Source of the DNA: Microlunatus sagamiharensis
Lineage (GTDB): Bacteria; Actinomycetota; Actinomycetes; Propionibacteriales; Propionibacteriaceae
Length of the DNA: 64,000 nt
Direction of reading: 5' to 3'
Assembly (NCBI RefSeq): GCF_900105785.1
Contig: NZ_LT629799.1
Location: 3,348,001 to 3,412,000 of the forward strand
A program made the position numbers and the translations under genes. Under the pieces are notes generated by a model that was not told the DNA's origin, did no database searches, and was given only the letters and a program-made list of their open reading frames with translations. This document shows positions 1 through 8,895 of the stretch, piece after piece. The first letter of the stretch is position 1, and each line of letters opens with the position of its first letter.

Positions 1-812
1 TGCTCGTACATGTAGATCGGCGTCGTCGAGCTCGCGTCGCCCGGTCCGCCGGCGGTGAGGACGTAGATCAACGTGAACACCGCCAGGGTCTGGAGCGTGA
101 TCAGCATGAGGTTGGTCAGGATGGAGCGCCGGATCAGCGGGAGGGTGATCGACCACAGCCGCCGCCAGCCGCTCCCGCCGTCGACCGAGGCGGCCTCCTC
201 GAGCTCGGGCGGGATGTCCGAGAGCGCCGCGGAGTAGACCATCATCGAGAAGGCCGTGCCCCGCCAGACGTTGGTGAGGATCACGCCGAACATCGGGAGC
301 GTGTAGAGCCAGTTCTGGCTGAAGCCCGCCCAGCCGAACCAGGAGTTCAGCGAACCGTCCGGGTTGAGGAAGGCGTACCAGCAGAAGGCCGCGACGATCT
401 CCGGCATCACCCAGGCGCCGACGACCACGAGGGAGACCACGGTCTGCGTCACGCGGTGCCGGTGGCGCAGCAGGAGGGCGATCAGCAGGCCGAGGGTGTT
501 CTGGCCGATGACGGCCGAGCCCACCACGAACACGACCGTGAGCACGATGGAGTGCCAGAACGTGGGGTCGGCGACCATGCGGGAGAAGTTCGCAAGGCCG
601 ATGAACTGCGCGTCGGCGGCGCCGGCGCCGGACAGCGACTGGTTGGTGAAGGCGGTGTAGACGCTCCACACGACGGGTCCGGCGAAGAAGAGCAGCAGCA
701 GGACGACGGCCGGCAGGAGGGGCAGCAGCTTGGCCGCCGTGCCCGGTCCTCGGTGGCGCCGCCCGGCGGGCGCCAGCGAGGCGCCCGGCGGGACGGTGAG
801 GGTGGCCGCCAT
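1..812 (-). CDS. Sugar ABC transporter permease (MalF/UgpA type), 3' end outside window
   Basis: Inner-membrane subunit of a binding-protein-dependent carbohydrate importer. The reverse strand is open from an ATG at 812 to the window edge (270 codons). An N-terminal hydrophobic segment follows a basic leader, and several further membrane spans are visible. Near the end lies the permease EAA loop (EAASVDGGSGWRRLWSITLP), which contacts the ATPase. The ATG overlaps the TGA of the upstream solute-binding gene by one base (TGATG), so the two are translationally coupled. Context with the GH76 enzyme suggests mannan-derived oligosaccharides as substrate. That is an inference, because permeases of this family do not reveal specificity. 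Confidence 0.9.
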   Translation of the reverse strand, partial: MAATLTVPPGASLAPAGRRHRGPGTAAKLLPLLPAVVLLLLFFAGPVVWSVYTAFTNQSLSGAGAADAQFIGLANFSRMVADPTFWHSIVLTVVFVVGSAVIGQNTLGLLIALLLRHRHRVTQTVVSLVVVGAWVMPEIVAAFCWYAFLNPDGSLNSWFGWAGFSQNWLYTLPMFGVILTNVWRGTAFSMMVYSAALSDIPPELEEAASVDGGSGWRRLWSITLPLIRRSILTNLMLITLQTLAVFTLIYVLTAGGPGDASSTTPIYMYE

Positions 813-2187
813 CAGGCGGTGGTGGCGGCGTCCGCGCCGACGACCGCCGTGACCGTCTTCTGGTACTGCGCGAGCGCCTGGTCGACCGGCGCCTGGCCGG
901 TCATGACGGTCTCCATGGTCTGCTGGATCGCGTCCGAGACCCGCGGGTACTTCGAGTAGGCCGGGCGGAAGTGGGTGTACTGCACGAGGTCGGTGAAGGT
1001 CTTCGCGAACGGGTCCGACTCGAGGTAGGCCGGGTCGGAGGAGACGTCCTTGCGCTCGGCGATCTGGCTGGCCGAGGTGTCGTACGCGAGCGTGTTCTCC
1101 TTGTTCAGCGCGGTGCTGATGAAGTCCCAGGCCGCCTGCGGGTTCTTCGACTTGGCCCGACCGAGAGCAGCCAGCCGCCCGACATGCTGGTCGCGCCCGG
1201 CGCCTCGCCGTTCTGCGTCGGCATGGCCGCGACGCCGAGGGTCTTGCTGTAGTCCGCCCACGGCTTGGCGCCGTCCTTCTTCCACGTGCTCGTCTGCCAG
1301 GAGCCGTCGAGCGCGATCGCGACCTTGCCGCCCGGGATCAGCTCGGTGCTGAGCTTGGTGCCCCACTGCGGGTCGAGCGCGTCCTGCGGCTTGGGCGCCA
1401 GACCCTCGTCGAAGACGGTCTTGAGGAAGGTGAAGGAGGCCGTCAGCCCCGGCGAGGAGGTGACCCACTTCTTCGACGCGTCGTCGTAGAGCGTGCTCTG
1501 CGTGCCGTAGAGCAGCATCTCCAGGCCCTGCATCGTCGAGCCCTCGCCAGCGCCCTTTCCCGAGTAGATGTTGAAGGGCAGGACGTCCGGTTCCTTGGCC
1601 TTGATCGTCCGCGCCGCGGCGAGGATGTCGTCCCAGGTCTTCGGCTGCCAGTCGGTCGGTAGGCCCGCACCAGCGAAGAGGTCCTTGTTGTAGTAGAGCG
1701 CGCGGGTGTCGGTGCCCATCGGGATGCCGTAGATCTTGCCGTCCGCGCCCTTGCCCGCGCCCTGCGCCGACTCGGTGAACTGGCTTCAGTCGGACCACTT
1801 CGAGGTGTAGTCGTCGAGCGGGGCGAGGTAGCCGGCGTCGATGTCGGAGTTGACGAGGAAGGTGTCCTCGTAGAGGACGTCCGGCGCGGTCGACGGCGTC
1901 CGGTTCATGAGGTTGAGCTTGGTGTAGTAGTCGTTCTCGTCGGCCTGGATCGGGTTGAGCTTCACGGTGACGCCCGGGTGCGCGGCCTCGTACTCGGCCT
2001 TGACCTTGGTCATGTGGGAGTCCATCTGGGTGAACGCCCCGAACTTCTGGTACGCGACGGTGATCGTCTTCGGCGCGTCGCCGCCGGACCCGCCCGAGGC
2101 GGACGAGCCGGCGGACGAGCAGGCGGGCAGGGCGCCGAGGGCGACGGCGAGCGTGGCGGCGACGAGGGTGGTGCGACGGGAGATCAT
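812..2187 (-). pseudogene. Extracellular sugar-binding lipoprotein (family 1 SBP), interrupted
   Basis: Solute receptor of the ABC importer next door. The start (MISRRTTLVAATLAVALGAL) is a signal peptide ending in a lipobox (LPAC), so the product would be a membrane-anchored lipoprotein. The body matches bacterial SBP family 1 (TITVAYQKFGAFTQMDSH near the N-terminus, NPQAAWDFIS in the C-terminal lobe). The frame is broken twice. An in-frame TGA lies at 1786-1788, between KWSD and SQFTES. Near 1156-1158 the reading must shift: restoring one G to the run gives SVGAKSKNPQAAW. Both flanks continue in convincing SBP sequence. This is either recent inactivation or sequence error. The first gene of the operon (GH76) and the permease appear intact. 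Confidence 0.82.
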
Positions 2188-2247
2188 GTGCTGCTCCTGG
2201 CGGGGTTCGGCGGTGAACGGGGTCTGCGGGCTCGTGACGCGGACGCG

Positions 2248-3480
2248 TCAGTAGAGGAGGCGGTAGCGGCTGCGGGGCCAGGCGAGGACGGCGTAGACCT
2301 GGGTCATCGCGGCCTGCTGGATCATCTGAGTGGTCCCGGGCGCCGTCTCCTGATCGAAGAGGAACAAGCCGGTCGCGTCGTCGCGCTGGTGGCGCCAGAC
2401 GTGGTCCGCCCAGGCCTCCATGGCCTTGCGGTACGTGCTCCGCCCCCTGGCCGCGTCGAGCAGCAGCAGGTTCTTGAAGTAGATCGAGTTGAAGAACGGG
2501 GGCTGCTTCTCCAGCGGGTGGTCGCTGCTGTCGAACCAGCGGGCCGCGGCGTCGGCGATCCGCTCGGCCTCGTCGAGGTGGCGCCGCTTGCCGGTCTGCG
2601 CGTGGAGCAGGACGTTCACGCCGACGGGGACGCCCTGGTTGTAGGACCAGACGGTGTCCTCGACCTCCCCCGTGAGGCTGAGGTGGTCGTCGTAGAGACC
2701 CGAGTCGCGCTGCAGGTGCTCGTTCGTCCAGCGGTACGCCCGCAGCGCCCAGTCGCGGTAGCGCCCCTTGCCGGTGATCCGGTGCAGGCGCAGCCCGAGC
2801 TCGGCGGCGGGCATGTTCGAGACCGTGTTGCGGTCCTGGCTCCACGCCGCCTGGGCCCAGAAGAACCCGCCCGGCGCGGCGTGGCTGTCGTCGTCGTCCC
2901 AGGCGGAGACGACGAGGTCGAAGATGCGCTCGGCGTCCCGCAGCGCCGCGCCGTCGCGGTCGGCGCCCATCAGGTGCTGCTGGACGTCCTTCAGCCCCAC
3001 CCACTCGTTGTCGTCGTAGAAGATGTCGCCCGCCTGCGCGCCGTAGGGCGGCGGCGGGTAGGACCCGTAGCCCGGCAGGCCCGTCGTCCCCTTCTCGACC
3101 CGGTAGTGCCGCTGCGCCCGGACGTGGTCGCGCAGCGCCGCGTCGTAGCGGCGACCGACGCCGGCCATCCCGGTGAGGTCGAGCGCCGCGACGTGGGCCT
3201 GGGAGAAGGGCCACTCGTAGGAGTACGGATTGTCGTTCGACGCGCTCGGGTGCTGCTCGCGGTAGAGGCCGGAGCCGTCGTCGGTCCGGAAGTACGTCTG
3301 GAGGGCCCGCCAGCTCTGCTCGGCGCGGCTCCGGCTCGAACCGTCCGGGCGCGGACCCGAGCGGGTGCTGGGAGCCGCGGACGCCGCTGTCGTGGAGGCG
3401 GGCAGCAGCGCGGCAGCGCCGAGGCCGGCGGCCCCGACCACGAAGCCGCGGCGGGAGACGTTCCTGCGGGGGTGCGTCAT
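2248..3480 (-). CDS. Secreted glycoside hydrolase family 76 (alpha-1,6-mannanase-like)
   Basis: Predicted endo-acting alpha-mannan hydrolase of 410 aa. The N-terminus has a twin-arginine signal (SRRGFVVGAAGLGAAALLP), so Tat export is likely. The signature GDIFYDDNEWVGL contains the adjacent Asp pair that forms the GH76 active site, followed by the repeated aromatic and helical pattern of an (alpha/alpha)6 barrel (ETVWSYNQG-like segment, here EDTVWSYNQGVPVG). It is the first gene of a leftward operon with the SBP and permease, and faces a LacI regulator across two operators. Secreted breakdown followed by ABC uptake of the products is the likely job. Substrate beyond the family level is inferred. 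Confidence 0.88.
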   Translation of the reverse strand: MTHPRRNVSRRGFVVGAAGLGAAALLPASTTAASAAPSTRSGPRPDGSSRSRAEQSWRALQTYFRTDDGSGLYREQHPSASNDNPYSYEWPFSQAHVAALDLTGMAGVGRRYDAALRDHVRAQRHYRVEKGTTGLPGYGSYPPPPYGAQAGDIFYDDNEWVGLKDVQQHLMGADRDGAALRDAERIFDLVVSAWDDDDSHAAPGGFFWAQAAWSQDRNTVSNMPAAELGLRLHRITGKGRYRDWALRAYRWTNEHLQRDSGLYDDHLSLTGEVEDTVWSYNQGVPVGVNVLLHAQTGKRRHLDEAERIADAAARWFDSSDHPLEKQPPFFNSIYFKNLLLLDAARGRSTYRKAMEAWADHVWRHQRDDATGLFLFDQETAPGTTQMIQQAAMTQVYAVLAWPRSRYRLLY

Positions 3481-3557
3481 GGGCTTCCTCTCGCCGTCGA
3501 GAAGCCGCCGACGACGGGAGGCGGAGGTCCGCGGGCCCGCCTGCTGTCATCGACGAA

Positions 3558-3571
3558 TGGAAACGTATCCA
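3558..3571. promoter_or_regulatory. LacI-type operator, copy 1
   Basis: TGGAAACGTATCCA is a near-palindrome around a central ACGT, the layout of LacI/GalR-family operators. It lies between the divergent GH76 operon and the lacI-type gene. An identical copy starts 23 bp further on, so both can be bound on nearly the same helix face. Confidence 0.75.
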
Positions 3572-3580
3572 AAACTACTT

Positions 3581-3594
3581 TGGAAACGTATCCA
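3581..3594. promoter_or_regulatory. LacI-type operator, copy 2
   Basis: Second identical copy of TGGAAACGTATCCA. The pair separates the GH76 operon from its putative regulator and probably gives cooperative repression of both directions. Confidence 0.75.
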
Positions 3595-3695
3595 CGGACG
3601 CCCTTCCTCGTCAAGAGGTCGATACGATGCGGCTCGGCAGGCGCTGGCCCACGAGACGGCTCGGCGCTCCGGGCGGCGGACGGAAGGGGCGCGAC

Positions 3696-4748
3696 GTGTC
3701 GGTGACCGGTCAGCCTCGGGCGGAATCGGTCGAGCCTCTGGTCCCGACGATGCGCGACGTGGCCGAGCGTGCCGGCGTCGGGCTGGCGACGGTCTCGCGC
3801 GTGGTCAACGACGCCGGGTCGGTCCGTCCGGCGACCGCCGAGCGCGTGCGGGCCGCCATCCTCGAGCTCGGCTTCCACCGCGACGAGGTCGCCCGGGCCC
3901 TGCGGCCGGGCCAGCACTCGCGCACGGTCGGCCTGCTGCTCGGCGACCTGACCAACCCCTTCTACGCGACCCTTGCCAAGGCGGCTGTGGCGGCGGCAAA
4001 CGCTCAGCGGTTCGCCGTCGTGCTGAGCACGGTGGACGAGGACCCCGAGGTCGAGCGGCAGGCGATCGCCGAGCTCGTCGGGCGCCGGATCGCCGGGCTG
4101 GTCATCGTGCCCGACCAGGGCGACTACCGGTTCCTGCGCGACGCGACGGGACGCCGGCCGCTGCCCGTGGTCTTCGTCGACCGGCCGAGCAACGGCGCCG
4201 ACGGGGACAGCGTGGTGCTCGACAACGAGGGCGGCGGGCGGATGGCGACCACCCACCTCCTCGCGCACGGCCACCGTCGGGTCGCCGTCCTCGTGGCCCC
4301 CTCCTACTGGACGACCGGCCGCCGGCTCCGCGGCTACCGCCGGGCGCTGCGCGACGCCGGCGTCCCGGTCGACGAACGGCTGGTCGTGACGTTGCGCCAG
4401 GGCACGCCGGGCGAGGCCGAGGCGGCGACCCGCGCGTTGCTCGCGCTGGAGGACCCGCCGACCGCCCTCTTCTGCACGACCGGGTTCCTGGCGGAGGGCG
4501 CGATCCGCGCGATCGGGCCGGCCACGGGCTCGGTGGCGGTCGTGGGCTTCGACGACGTGCCGCTGGCCGACCTGCTGCCGGTCCCGCTCACCATCGTCGC
4601 CACGGACGCCGAGCGCCTGGCGGAGACCGCCGTCGAGCTGCTGCTCGCGCGGGTGTCCGACCCCTCGTCACCGCCGGCCAAGGTCGTCCTCCCGGTGCGG
4701 CTGCTCCAGCGCGGGAGCGGGGAGGTCCTCGGTCCCCTGGCGGGCTGA
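3696..4748 (+). CDS. LacI-family transcriptional regulator
   Basis: Sugar-responsive repressor of about 350 aa. The helix-turn-helix lies at residues 18-60 (MRDVAERAGVGLATVSRVVN, the LacI signature), followed by a periplasmic-binding-protein-like effector domain (GLLLGDLTNPFYATLAKAAV, then DDVPLADLLPVPLTIVATD near the end). The GTG at 3696 is chosen because GGAAGGGG sits about 7 bases upstream; an upstream in-frame ATG at 3627 would add an Arg/Gly-rich leader atypical of the family. It is divergent from the GH76-SBP-permease operon, with two LacI-type operators between them, and is the likely local repressor. Confidence 0.92.
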   Translation: MSVTGQPRAESVEPLVPTMRDVAERAGVGLATVSRVVNDAGSVRPATAERVRAAILELGFHRDEVARALRPGQHSRTVGLLLGDLTNPFYATLAKAAVAAANAQRFAVVLSTVDEDPEVERQAIAELVGRRIAGLVIVPDQGDYRFLRDATGRRPLPVVFVDRPSNGADGDSVVLDNEGGGRMATTHLLAHGHRRVAVLVAPSYWTTGRRLRGYRRALRDAGVPVDERLVVTLRQGTPGEAEAATRALLALEDPPTALFCTTGFLAEGAIRAIGPATGSVAVVGFDDVPLADLLPVPLTIVATDAERLAETAVELLLARVSDPSSPPAKVVLPVRLLQRGSGEVLGPLAG

Positions 4749-4759
4749 CACCGGGGACC

Positions 4760-5998
4760 TCAGGCGGGTATCCCGCCGGCGACGAACGTCGCCCGGTCGG
4801 CCGCCGCCCGGCCTGCCTCCCAGCCGCGTACGTCGACCTGCGTCGACCCGCCCTGCCGGACCGCGGGGAACTGCCGGTCGAACTCGGCGTCCACCGCCGC
4901 CGCCTCGCGCTGCAGCAGCGGCACGAGGTCGGTGCCGTAGGTGGCCGTCGTCGCCCGGTCGGCCTCGCGCAGCCGCTCGCCCACCCGGGTGGCGTACGCG
5001 AGGAGGAACGACCGCCGGAAGGTGGACGACCGCGAGGACGAGCCGTCGCGGTGGCCGCTCTCGGCCATCGCCCGCGTCGCCTGGATCAGCAGCGAGGTGA
5101 AGAGCAGCTCGGTCTGGTCGACGTCGGTCGGCGTGCCCACCAGCACGGCGAGGTCGTACTCGGTGACGAGCACGGTCCGGCACCGGTTGGCCCGGGCGAC
5201 CGCGTGCAGCAGCGTCGCCTTGACGGTCGCGTACGGGGACGGCAGGAGCACGCGGCGTGACGCGACCGGGACCTCGTCGTGCTGGCGGCCGCGGAGCAGC
5301 GCCTCGTCGACGGCGTGCCGCGTCATCAGCTCCTGGGCCTTCGCGGTGAAGGTCTCCGCCTCGGCGGGGTGGTCGGTGGCCTCGGCCTTGGCCAGCAGCC
5401 CGCGGATGCGGTTCAGGAGCCGGTCGCGGCCGGTCGTCGAGGCCTGCGCGTCGGTGGCCGGCGGAGGACCCGAGGCCGGGCTGCGTCCCCACTGCGACGG
5501 GGTCGGCCCGAGCGGGTCCAGCGGGCGGAGCCCCGCCAGCAGCTTGAGCAGCAGGAGGAGGTCGACGAACGTCCGGATCTGCGTGCTGGTGCCGGTTCCG
5601 GGGTCCACCGGTCGCCACCGCGTGCCGGGCGAGAAGTCCGCGGGGGCCAGGTCGGCGAGCTGGTCGCGCCAGGACTGCGGGGCCCGAGCCGTCGCCCCGC
5701 TCGCGGCCGCCTGCACCGCCACCATCGTGCGGACGTGCACAGCCGTCCGCGGGCTCGTGCTCGCCGCGTGCACCAGGTCGCGCGGCTCCCACCCGGTCTC
5801 CCACGCCCCAGCGACCCGGGCGCTCAGCTCGTCGACGAGCAGCTGCTCGACGCGCCTGACGAGCTCCGGGTCACGCCCCCGGACCGCGTCGGCGACGAGG
5901 AGCCGCACGTGGTGGACGCTCGAGCGGGCGACGGCCCGGCTCCAGGTCTGCAGGAGCACGTATGCCTCGTCGGTCCGCTCGGCGTCGCTGTTCGGCAT
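4760..5998 (-). CDS. DUF2786 domain protein
   Basis: Protein of about 412 aa with unknown function. The recognisable part is a DUF2786 block near residues 200-240 (LLNRIRGLLAKAEATDHPAE, followed by AETFTAKAQELMTRHAVDE). The N-terminal region is helical and the C-terminal region is rich in Arg and Ala. No signal peptide or membrane span is seen, so it is probably cytoplasmic. The ATG at 5998 gives a plausible start, and a GTG at 6040 would add 14 residues. Neither has a clear ribosome-binding site. It converges on the LacI gene with an 11-base gap. Confidence 0.75.
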   Translation of the reverse strand: MPNSDAERTDEAYVLLQTWSRAVARSSVHHVRLLVADAVRGRDPELVRRVEQLLVDELSARVAGAWETGWEPRDLVHAASTSPRTAVHVRTMVAVQAAASGATARAPQSWRDQLADLAPADFSPGTRWRPVDPGTGTSTQIRTFVDLLLLLKLLAGLRPLDPLGPTPSQWGRSPASGPPPATDAQASTTGRDRLLNRIRGLLAKAEATDHPAEAETFTAKAQELMTRHAVDEALLRGRQHDEVPVASRRVLLPSPYATVKATLLHAVARANRCRTVLVTEYDLAVLVGTPTDVDQTELLFTSLLIQATRAMAESGHRDGSSSRSSTFRRSFLLAYATRVGERLREADRATTATYGTDLVPLLQREAAAVDAEFDRQFPAVRQGGSTQVDVRGWEAGRAAADRATFVAGGIPA

Positions 5999-6058
5999 GG
6001 CGTCAGGATGCCGGAGCCAGCTGACACTTCCTGGCGTCACGAGGCGAGCGGACGCAGA

Positions 6059-6088
6059 AGACCCGGCCGCGTGGTCGCGGCCGGGTCT
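6059..6088. terminator. Strong stem-loop terminator
   Basis: A perfect 13-bp GC-rich stem (GACCCGGCCGCG core) with a TGGT loop. It lies just past the stop of the leftward oxidoreductase gene and ahead of the DUF2786 gene. There is no T tract, as is common in actinobacteria. Confidence 0.7.
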
Positions 6089-6112
6089 CCGACGTGTCGT
6101 GCTGCCGAACGG

Positions 6113-7132
6113 TCAGCGCCAGCCGAGGGCCGGGGCCAGCTCCTTCACGACCGACTCGAGGACGTGCAGGTTGTAGTCCACGCCGAGCTGGTTGGGGATG
6201 GTCAGCAGCAGGGTGTCCGCCGCGTCGACCGCCTCGTCCTCCTTGAGGTCCTGGACCAGGTCCTCGATCTCACCGGCGTACGTCTTGCCGAACCGCGCGT
6301 TGCCGCCGTCGAGGAAGCCGACCGAGTCCTGGCTGCGGGTCTCGCGACCGAAGTAGGCGCGGTCCATGTCGTTGACGATCGGGAAGACGCTCCGGCTGAC
6401 CGAGACGCGCGGGGTGCGCTCGTGGCCGGCGGCCTTCCACGCGTCGCGGAAGCGCTGGATCTGCTCGGCCTGCAGCTGGTGGAAGGGCACGCCGGTGTCC
6501 TCGGTCAGCAGCGTCGAGCTCATCAGGTTCATGCCCTGCTCACCGGCCCACTCGGCGGTCGCGCGGCTGCCCGCGCCCCACCAGATGCGGTCGCGCAGAC
6601 CCGGGGCGTGCGGCTCGAGCGGCAGCAGGCCGGGCGGGTTCGCGAACATCGGGCGCGGGTTCGGCTGGGCGAAGCCCTCGCCCTTCAGCACCTCGAGCAG
6701 GATCTGGGTGTGCTCGCGGGCCATGTCCGCGGAGTCCGTGCCCTCGCGCGGCACGTGGCCGAAGTAGCGGTAGCCGTCGATGACCTGCTCGGGCGACCCC
6801 CGGCTCACACCGAGCTGCAGCCGCGAGTTGCTGATCAGGTCCGCCGAGCTGGCGTCCTCGGCCATGTAGAGCGGGTTCTCGTAGCGCATGTCGATCACGC
6901 CGGTGCCCAGCTCGATGGTCTTGGTGCGCGCGCCCATGGCGGCGAGCAGCGGGAACGGCGAGGCGAGCTGGCGCGCGAAGTGGTGCACGCGCACGTACGC
7001 CCCGTCGACGCCGATCTCCTCCGCCCCGACGGCGAGGTCGATCGTCTGGTGCAGGACGTCCGAGGCCGACCGCGTCTGCGAGTGCGGCGACGGGTTCCAG
7101 TGACCGAAGGACAGGAAGCCGATCTTCTTCAT
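6113..7132 (-). CDS. LLM-class flavin-dependent oxidoreductase
   Basis: Luciferase-like monooxygenase fold protein of 339 aa, expected to use reduced flavin (FMNH2 or F420H2). The start MKKIGFLSFGHWNPSPHSQT is typical of the family, and the middle has the conserved TIELGTGVIDMRYENPLYMA and SRLQLGVSRGSPEQVIDGY segments. Cytoplasmic, with no signal peptide. A GGAG lies just upstream of the ATG. A 10-bp perfect palindrome (CCAACGTTGG, 7140-7149) sits in the leader and could be an operator. It is transcribed alone, with a strong stem-loop after its stop. The substrate cannot be read from the sequence. Confidence 0.88.
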   Translation of the reverse strand: MKKIGFLSFGHWNPSPHSQTRSASDVLHQTIDLAVGAEEIGVDGAYVRVHHFARQLASPFPLLAAMGARTKTIELGTGVIDMRYENPLYMAEDASSADLISNSRLQLGVSRGSPEQVIDGYRYFGHVPREGTDSADMAREHTQILLEVLKGEGFAQPNPRPMFANPPGLLPLEPHAPGLRDRIWWGAGSRATAEWAGEQGMNLMSSTLLTEDTGVPFHQLQAEQIQRFRDAWKAAGHERTPRVSVSRSVFPIVNDMDRAYFGRETRSQDSVGFLDGGNARFGKTYAGEIEDLVQDLKEDEAVDAADTLLLTIPNQLGVDYNLHVLESVVKELAPALGWR

Positions 7133-7206
7133 GCACGCTCCAACGTTGGTTGAATGCTAAATCTTCCCACGGCTGGCGACTCCGCGCCAGCACTCGGCCG
7201 CCCTCG

Positions 7207-8160
7207 TCAGGAGCCGGCCTCGCGCTCGGCCCGGCGGCGCCGCTTGCCGGCGTGCATGGCCGCGACGCGGGCGACCGGGATCTCGTACCCCTCGGCGACG
7301 AGGTCGTCCGGCAGGCGCTGGGACTCGGGCATCAGGTCGCGCCAGGGGTCTCGCCCGTCCAGGAGCCCCGCGGCGTTGCGCACGGTGAAGTCGGCCGGCG
7401 CCACGTCGTCGAGGTCGTCCCAGGCGACGGGGAAGGAGACCGGCAGCCCGGGTCGCGCCCGCGGGCTGTACGCGGCGACGACGGTCGCGCCGCCGGAGCG
7501 CGTCGAGTCGAGGAAGACCTTCCCCTCGCGCTCGTCCTTCACGTACGCGGTCGTGGCCAGCGCCGGGTCGGCCCGTTCGGCACGCGCCGCGAGTGCGCGG
7601 CTGGCCGCTGCGGCGTCCCAGACCGGTGCCCGGTCGAGCGGCACGAACACGTGCAGCCCCTTGGCGCCGCTGGTCTTGACCACGCCGGTCAGGCCGGCCT
7701 CGGCGAGCGTGGCGCGGACGAGGTGCGCCGCGGCGACGACCGCCGCGAAGCCCGACCCCTCGGGCGGGTCGAGGTCCATCACCAGGAAGTCGACGTGCTC
7801 GGGGTCGGCGAGCCGCACCAGCGGCACGTGCAGCTCGACGGCGCGCTGGTTGGCGAACCACAGCAGCCCGCGCCGGTCCTCGACGACGGCGTACGCGACC
7901 TCGCGCTTGGACGCCTCGGACCAGGTCGTCTCGCGGCGCAGCCAGCCGGGCGCGTACTTCGGCAGGTTCTTCTGCATGAAGGGCTCGGAGCCGGGTCGCA
8001 CCCGGACGACGGACAGCGGGCGGTCGGCCAGCCCGGGCAGGAGCTGCACGGACACCGCGTCGAGGTGGTCGACGAGGTCGCGCTTGGTGACGCCGGCTCC
8101 GTCGAACAGCTCGTCGTCGAGGTGGCTGAACGCCACGCCCTCGCGCTCCTCGCCGGCCAT
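7207..8160 (-). CDS. LigD-type polymerase (PrimPol-like) domain protein
   Basis: Stand-alone 317-aa protein of the archaeo-eukaryotic primase superfamily, related to the polymerase domain of the end-joining ligase LigD. Visible motifs are the catalytic VMDLDPPEG (two metal-binding Asp), VKTSGAKGLHVFVPL, and the C-terminal RARPGLPVSFPVAWDDLDDV. No ligase or nuclease domain is attached and no ku gene lies nearby. The basic C-terminus (GKRRRRAERE) may contact DNA. A likely role is gap filling or ribonucleotide insertion during double-strand break repair. A second paralogue lies at 22686-23633. Confidence 0.88.
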   Translation of the reverse strand: MAGEEREGVAFSHLDDELFDGAGVTKRDLVDHLDAVSVQLLPGLADRPLSVVRVRPGSEPFMQKNLPKYAPGWLRRETTWSEASKREVAYAVVEDRRGLLWFANQRAVELHVPLVRLADPEHVDFLVMDLDPPEGSGFAAVVAAAHLVRATLAEAGLTGVVKTSGAKGLHVFVPLDRAPVWDAAAASRALAARAERADPALATTAYVKDEREGKVFLDSTRSGGATVVAAYSPRARPGLPVSFPVAWDDLDDVAPADFTVRNAAGLLDGRDPWRDLMPESQRLPDDLVAEGYEIPVARVAAMHAGKRRRRAEREAGS

Positions 8161-8199
8161 GCCTCAGTATCCGCCAGACCCCCACCGCCAACCCCGGGT

Positions 8200-8287
8200 G
8201 GGAACCTATGCGCGCACAGGTTCCCGTCACTGCGCCCACGCTGCAACCTGGGCTCGGTGTCCGCAACGTATGCGCGCACAGGTTCCC
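8200..8287. repeat. Palindromic intergenic repeat with a second partial copy
   Basis: Positions 8200-8225 form a 26-bp palindrome with one mismatch pair (arms GGGAACCT/AGGTTCCC around TGCGCGCA). A 19-bp part (TATGCGCGCACAGGTTCCC) recurs directly at 8269-8287. It lies just upstream of the LigD-type gene, which starts at 8160, so it could act on its transcription or on the end of hspR. Confidence 0.75.
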
Positions 8288-8380
8288 GACGAAGCCGGTG
8301 CGAGCGGAAGTGGGAGCCGCAGACCCAGCAGGGGTATGCGGCTCACATCGAGGACGAGACGGCGGGCCGGAACAGCAGGC

Positions 8381-8824
8381 TCAGCGTGGGCCGATCGCCC
8401 GCGGGGCGCGCCAGGGACGGTCGGCGCCCATCTGGACGCCGCCGGCGGGGTCGGCGGTGAAGACCCGGCTGCCGGGCGGGGCGCTGCGAATGAGCTGGAG
8501 CAGCTGGGTCAGGTCGCTGACCTTGGCCCGCAGGTCGTCGATCTCGTCCTGCATCGCCAGCACGCGCCGGATGCCCTCGAGGTTGACGCCCTCGTCCTGG
8601 CTCAGCCGCTGCACGAGCCGGAGCCGGGCGACGTCGCGGCGCGAGTAGCGCCGGCCGCGCTTGGCCGTGCGGCGCGGCACGACCAGGCCCATCCGGTCGT
8701 ACGTCCGCAGCGTCTGCGGGTGCATGCCCGCGAGCTGTGCGGCCACGGAGATGACGAACACCGGCGCGTCGTGGTCGATGTGGCTCGGGACGTGGTGGGA
8801 CTCCGCCCCCGGTCCTGCCGTCAT
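8381..8824 (-). CDS. hspR: Heat-shock repressor HspR (MerR family)
   Basis: MerR-family repressor of the dnaK operon, 147 aa. The helix-turn-helix is near residues 25-60 (FVISVAAQLAGMHPQTLRTY, then DRMGLVVPRRT), followed by a coiled-coil dimerisation region (DDLRAKVSDLTQLLQLI). It is the last gene of dnaK-grpE-dnaJ-hspR. HspR of this family binds HAIR sites with DnaK as co-repressor, and two such sites are present upstream of dnaK, giving autoregulation of the operon. The length is usual for the family. Confidence 0.95.
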   Translation of the reverse strand: MTAGPGAESHHVPSHIDHDAPVFVISVAAQLAGMHPQTLRTYDRMGLVVPRRTAKRGRRYSRRDVARLRLVQRLSQDEGVNLEGIRRVLAMQDEIDDLRAKVSDLTQLLQLIRSAPPGSRVFTADPAGGVQMGADRPWRAPRAIGPR

Positions 8825-8895
8825 CGCTCCTCCTCCGCGCCGGTGTGTCGTCGGTCAGTTCGTGCGGTCGTGCCGGTCGTTCGTACGGCCGGGCG

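Noticed and set aside
1786-1788. Selenocysteine or other programmed recoding at the in-frame TGA
   Set aside because: No downstream selenocysteine-insertion hairpin was seen, and a single nonsense change or sequence error is simpler.
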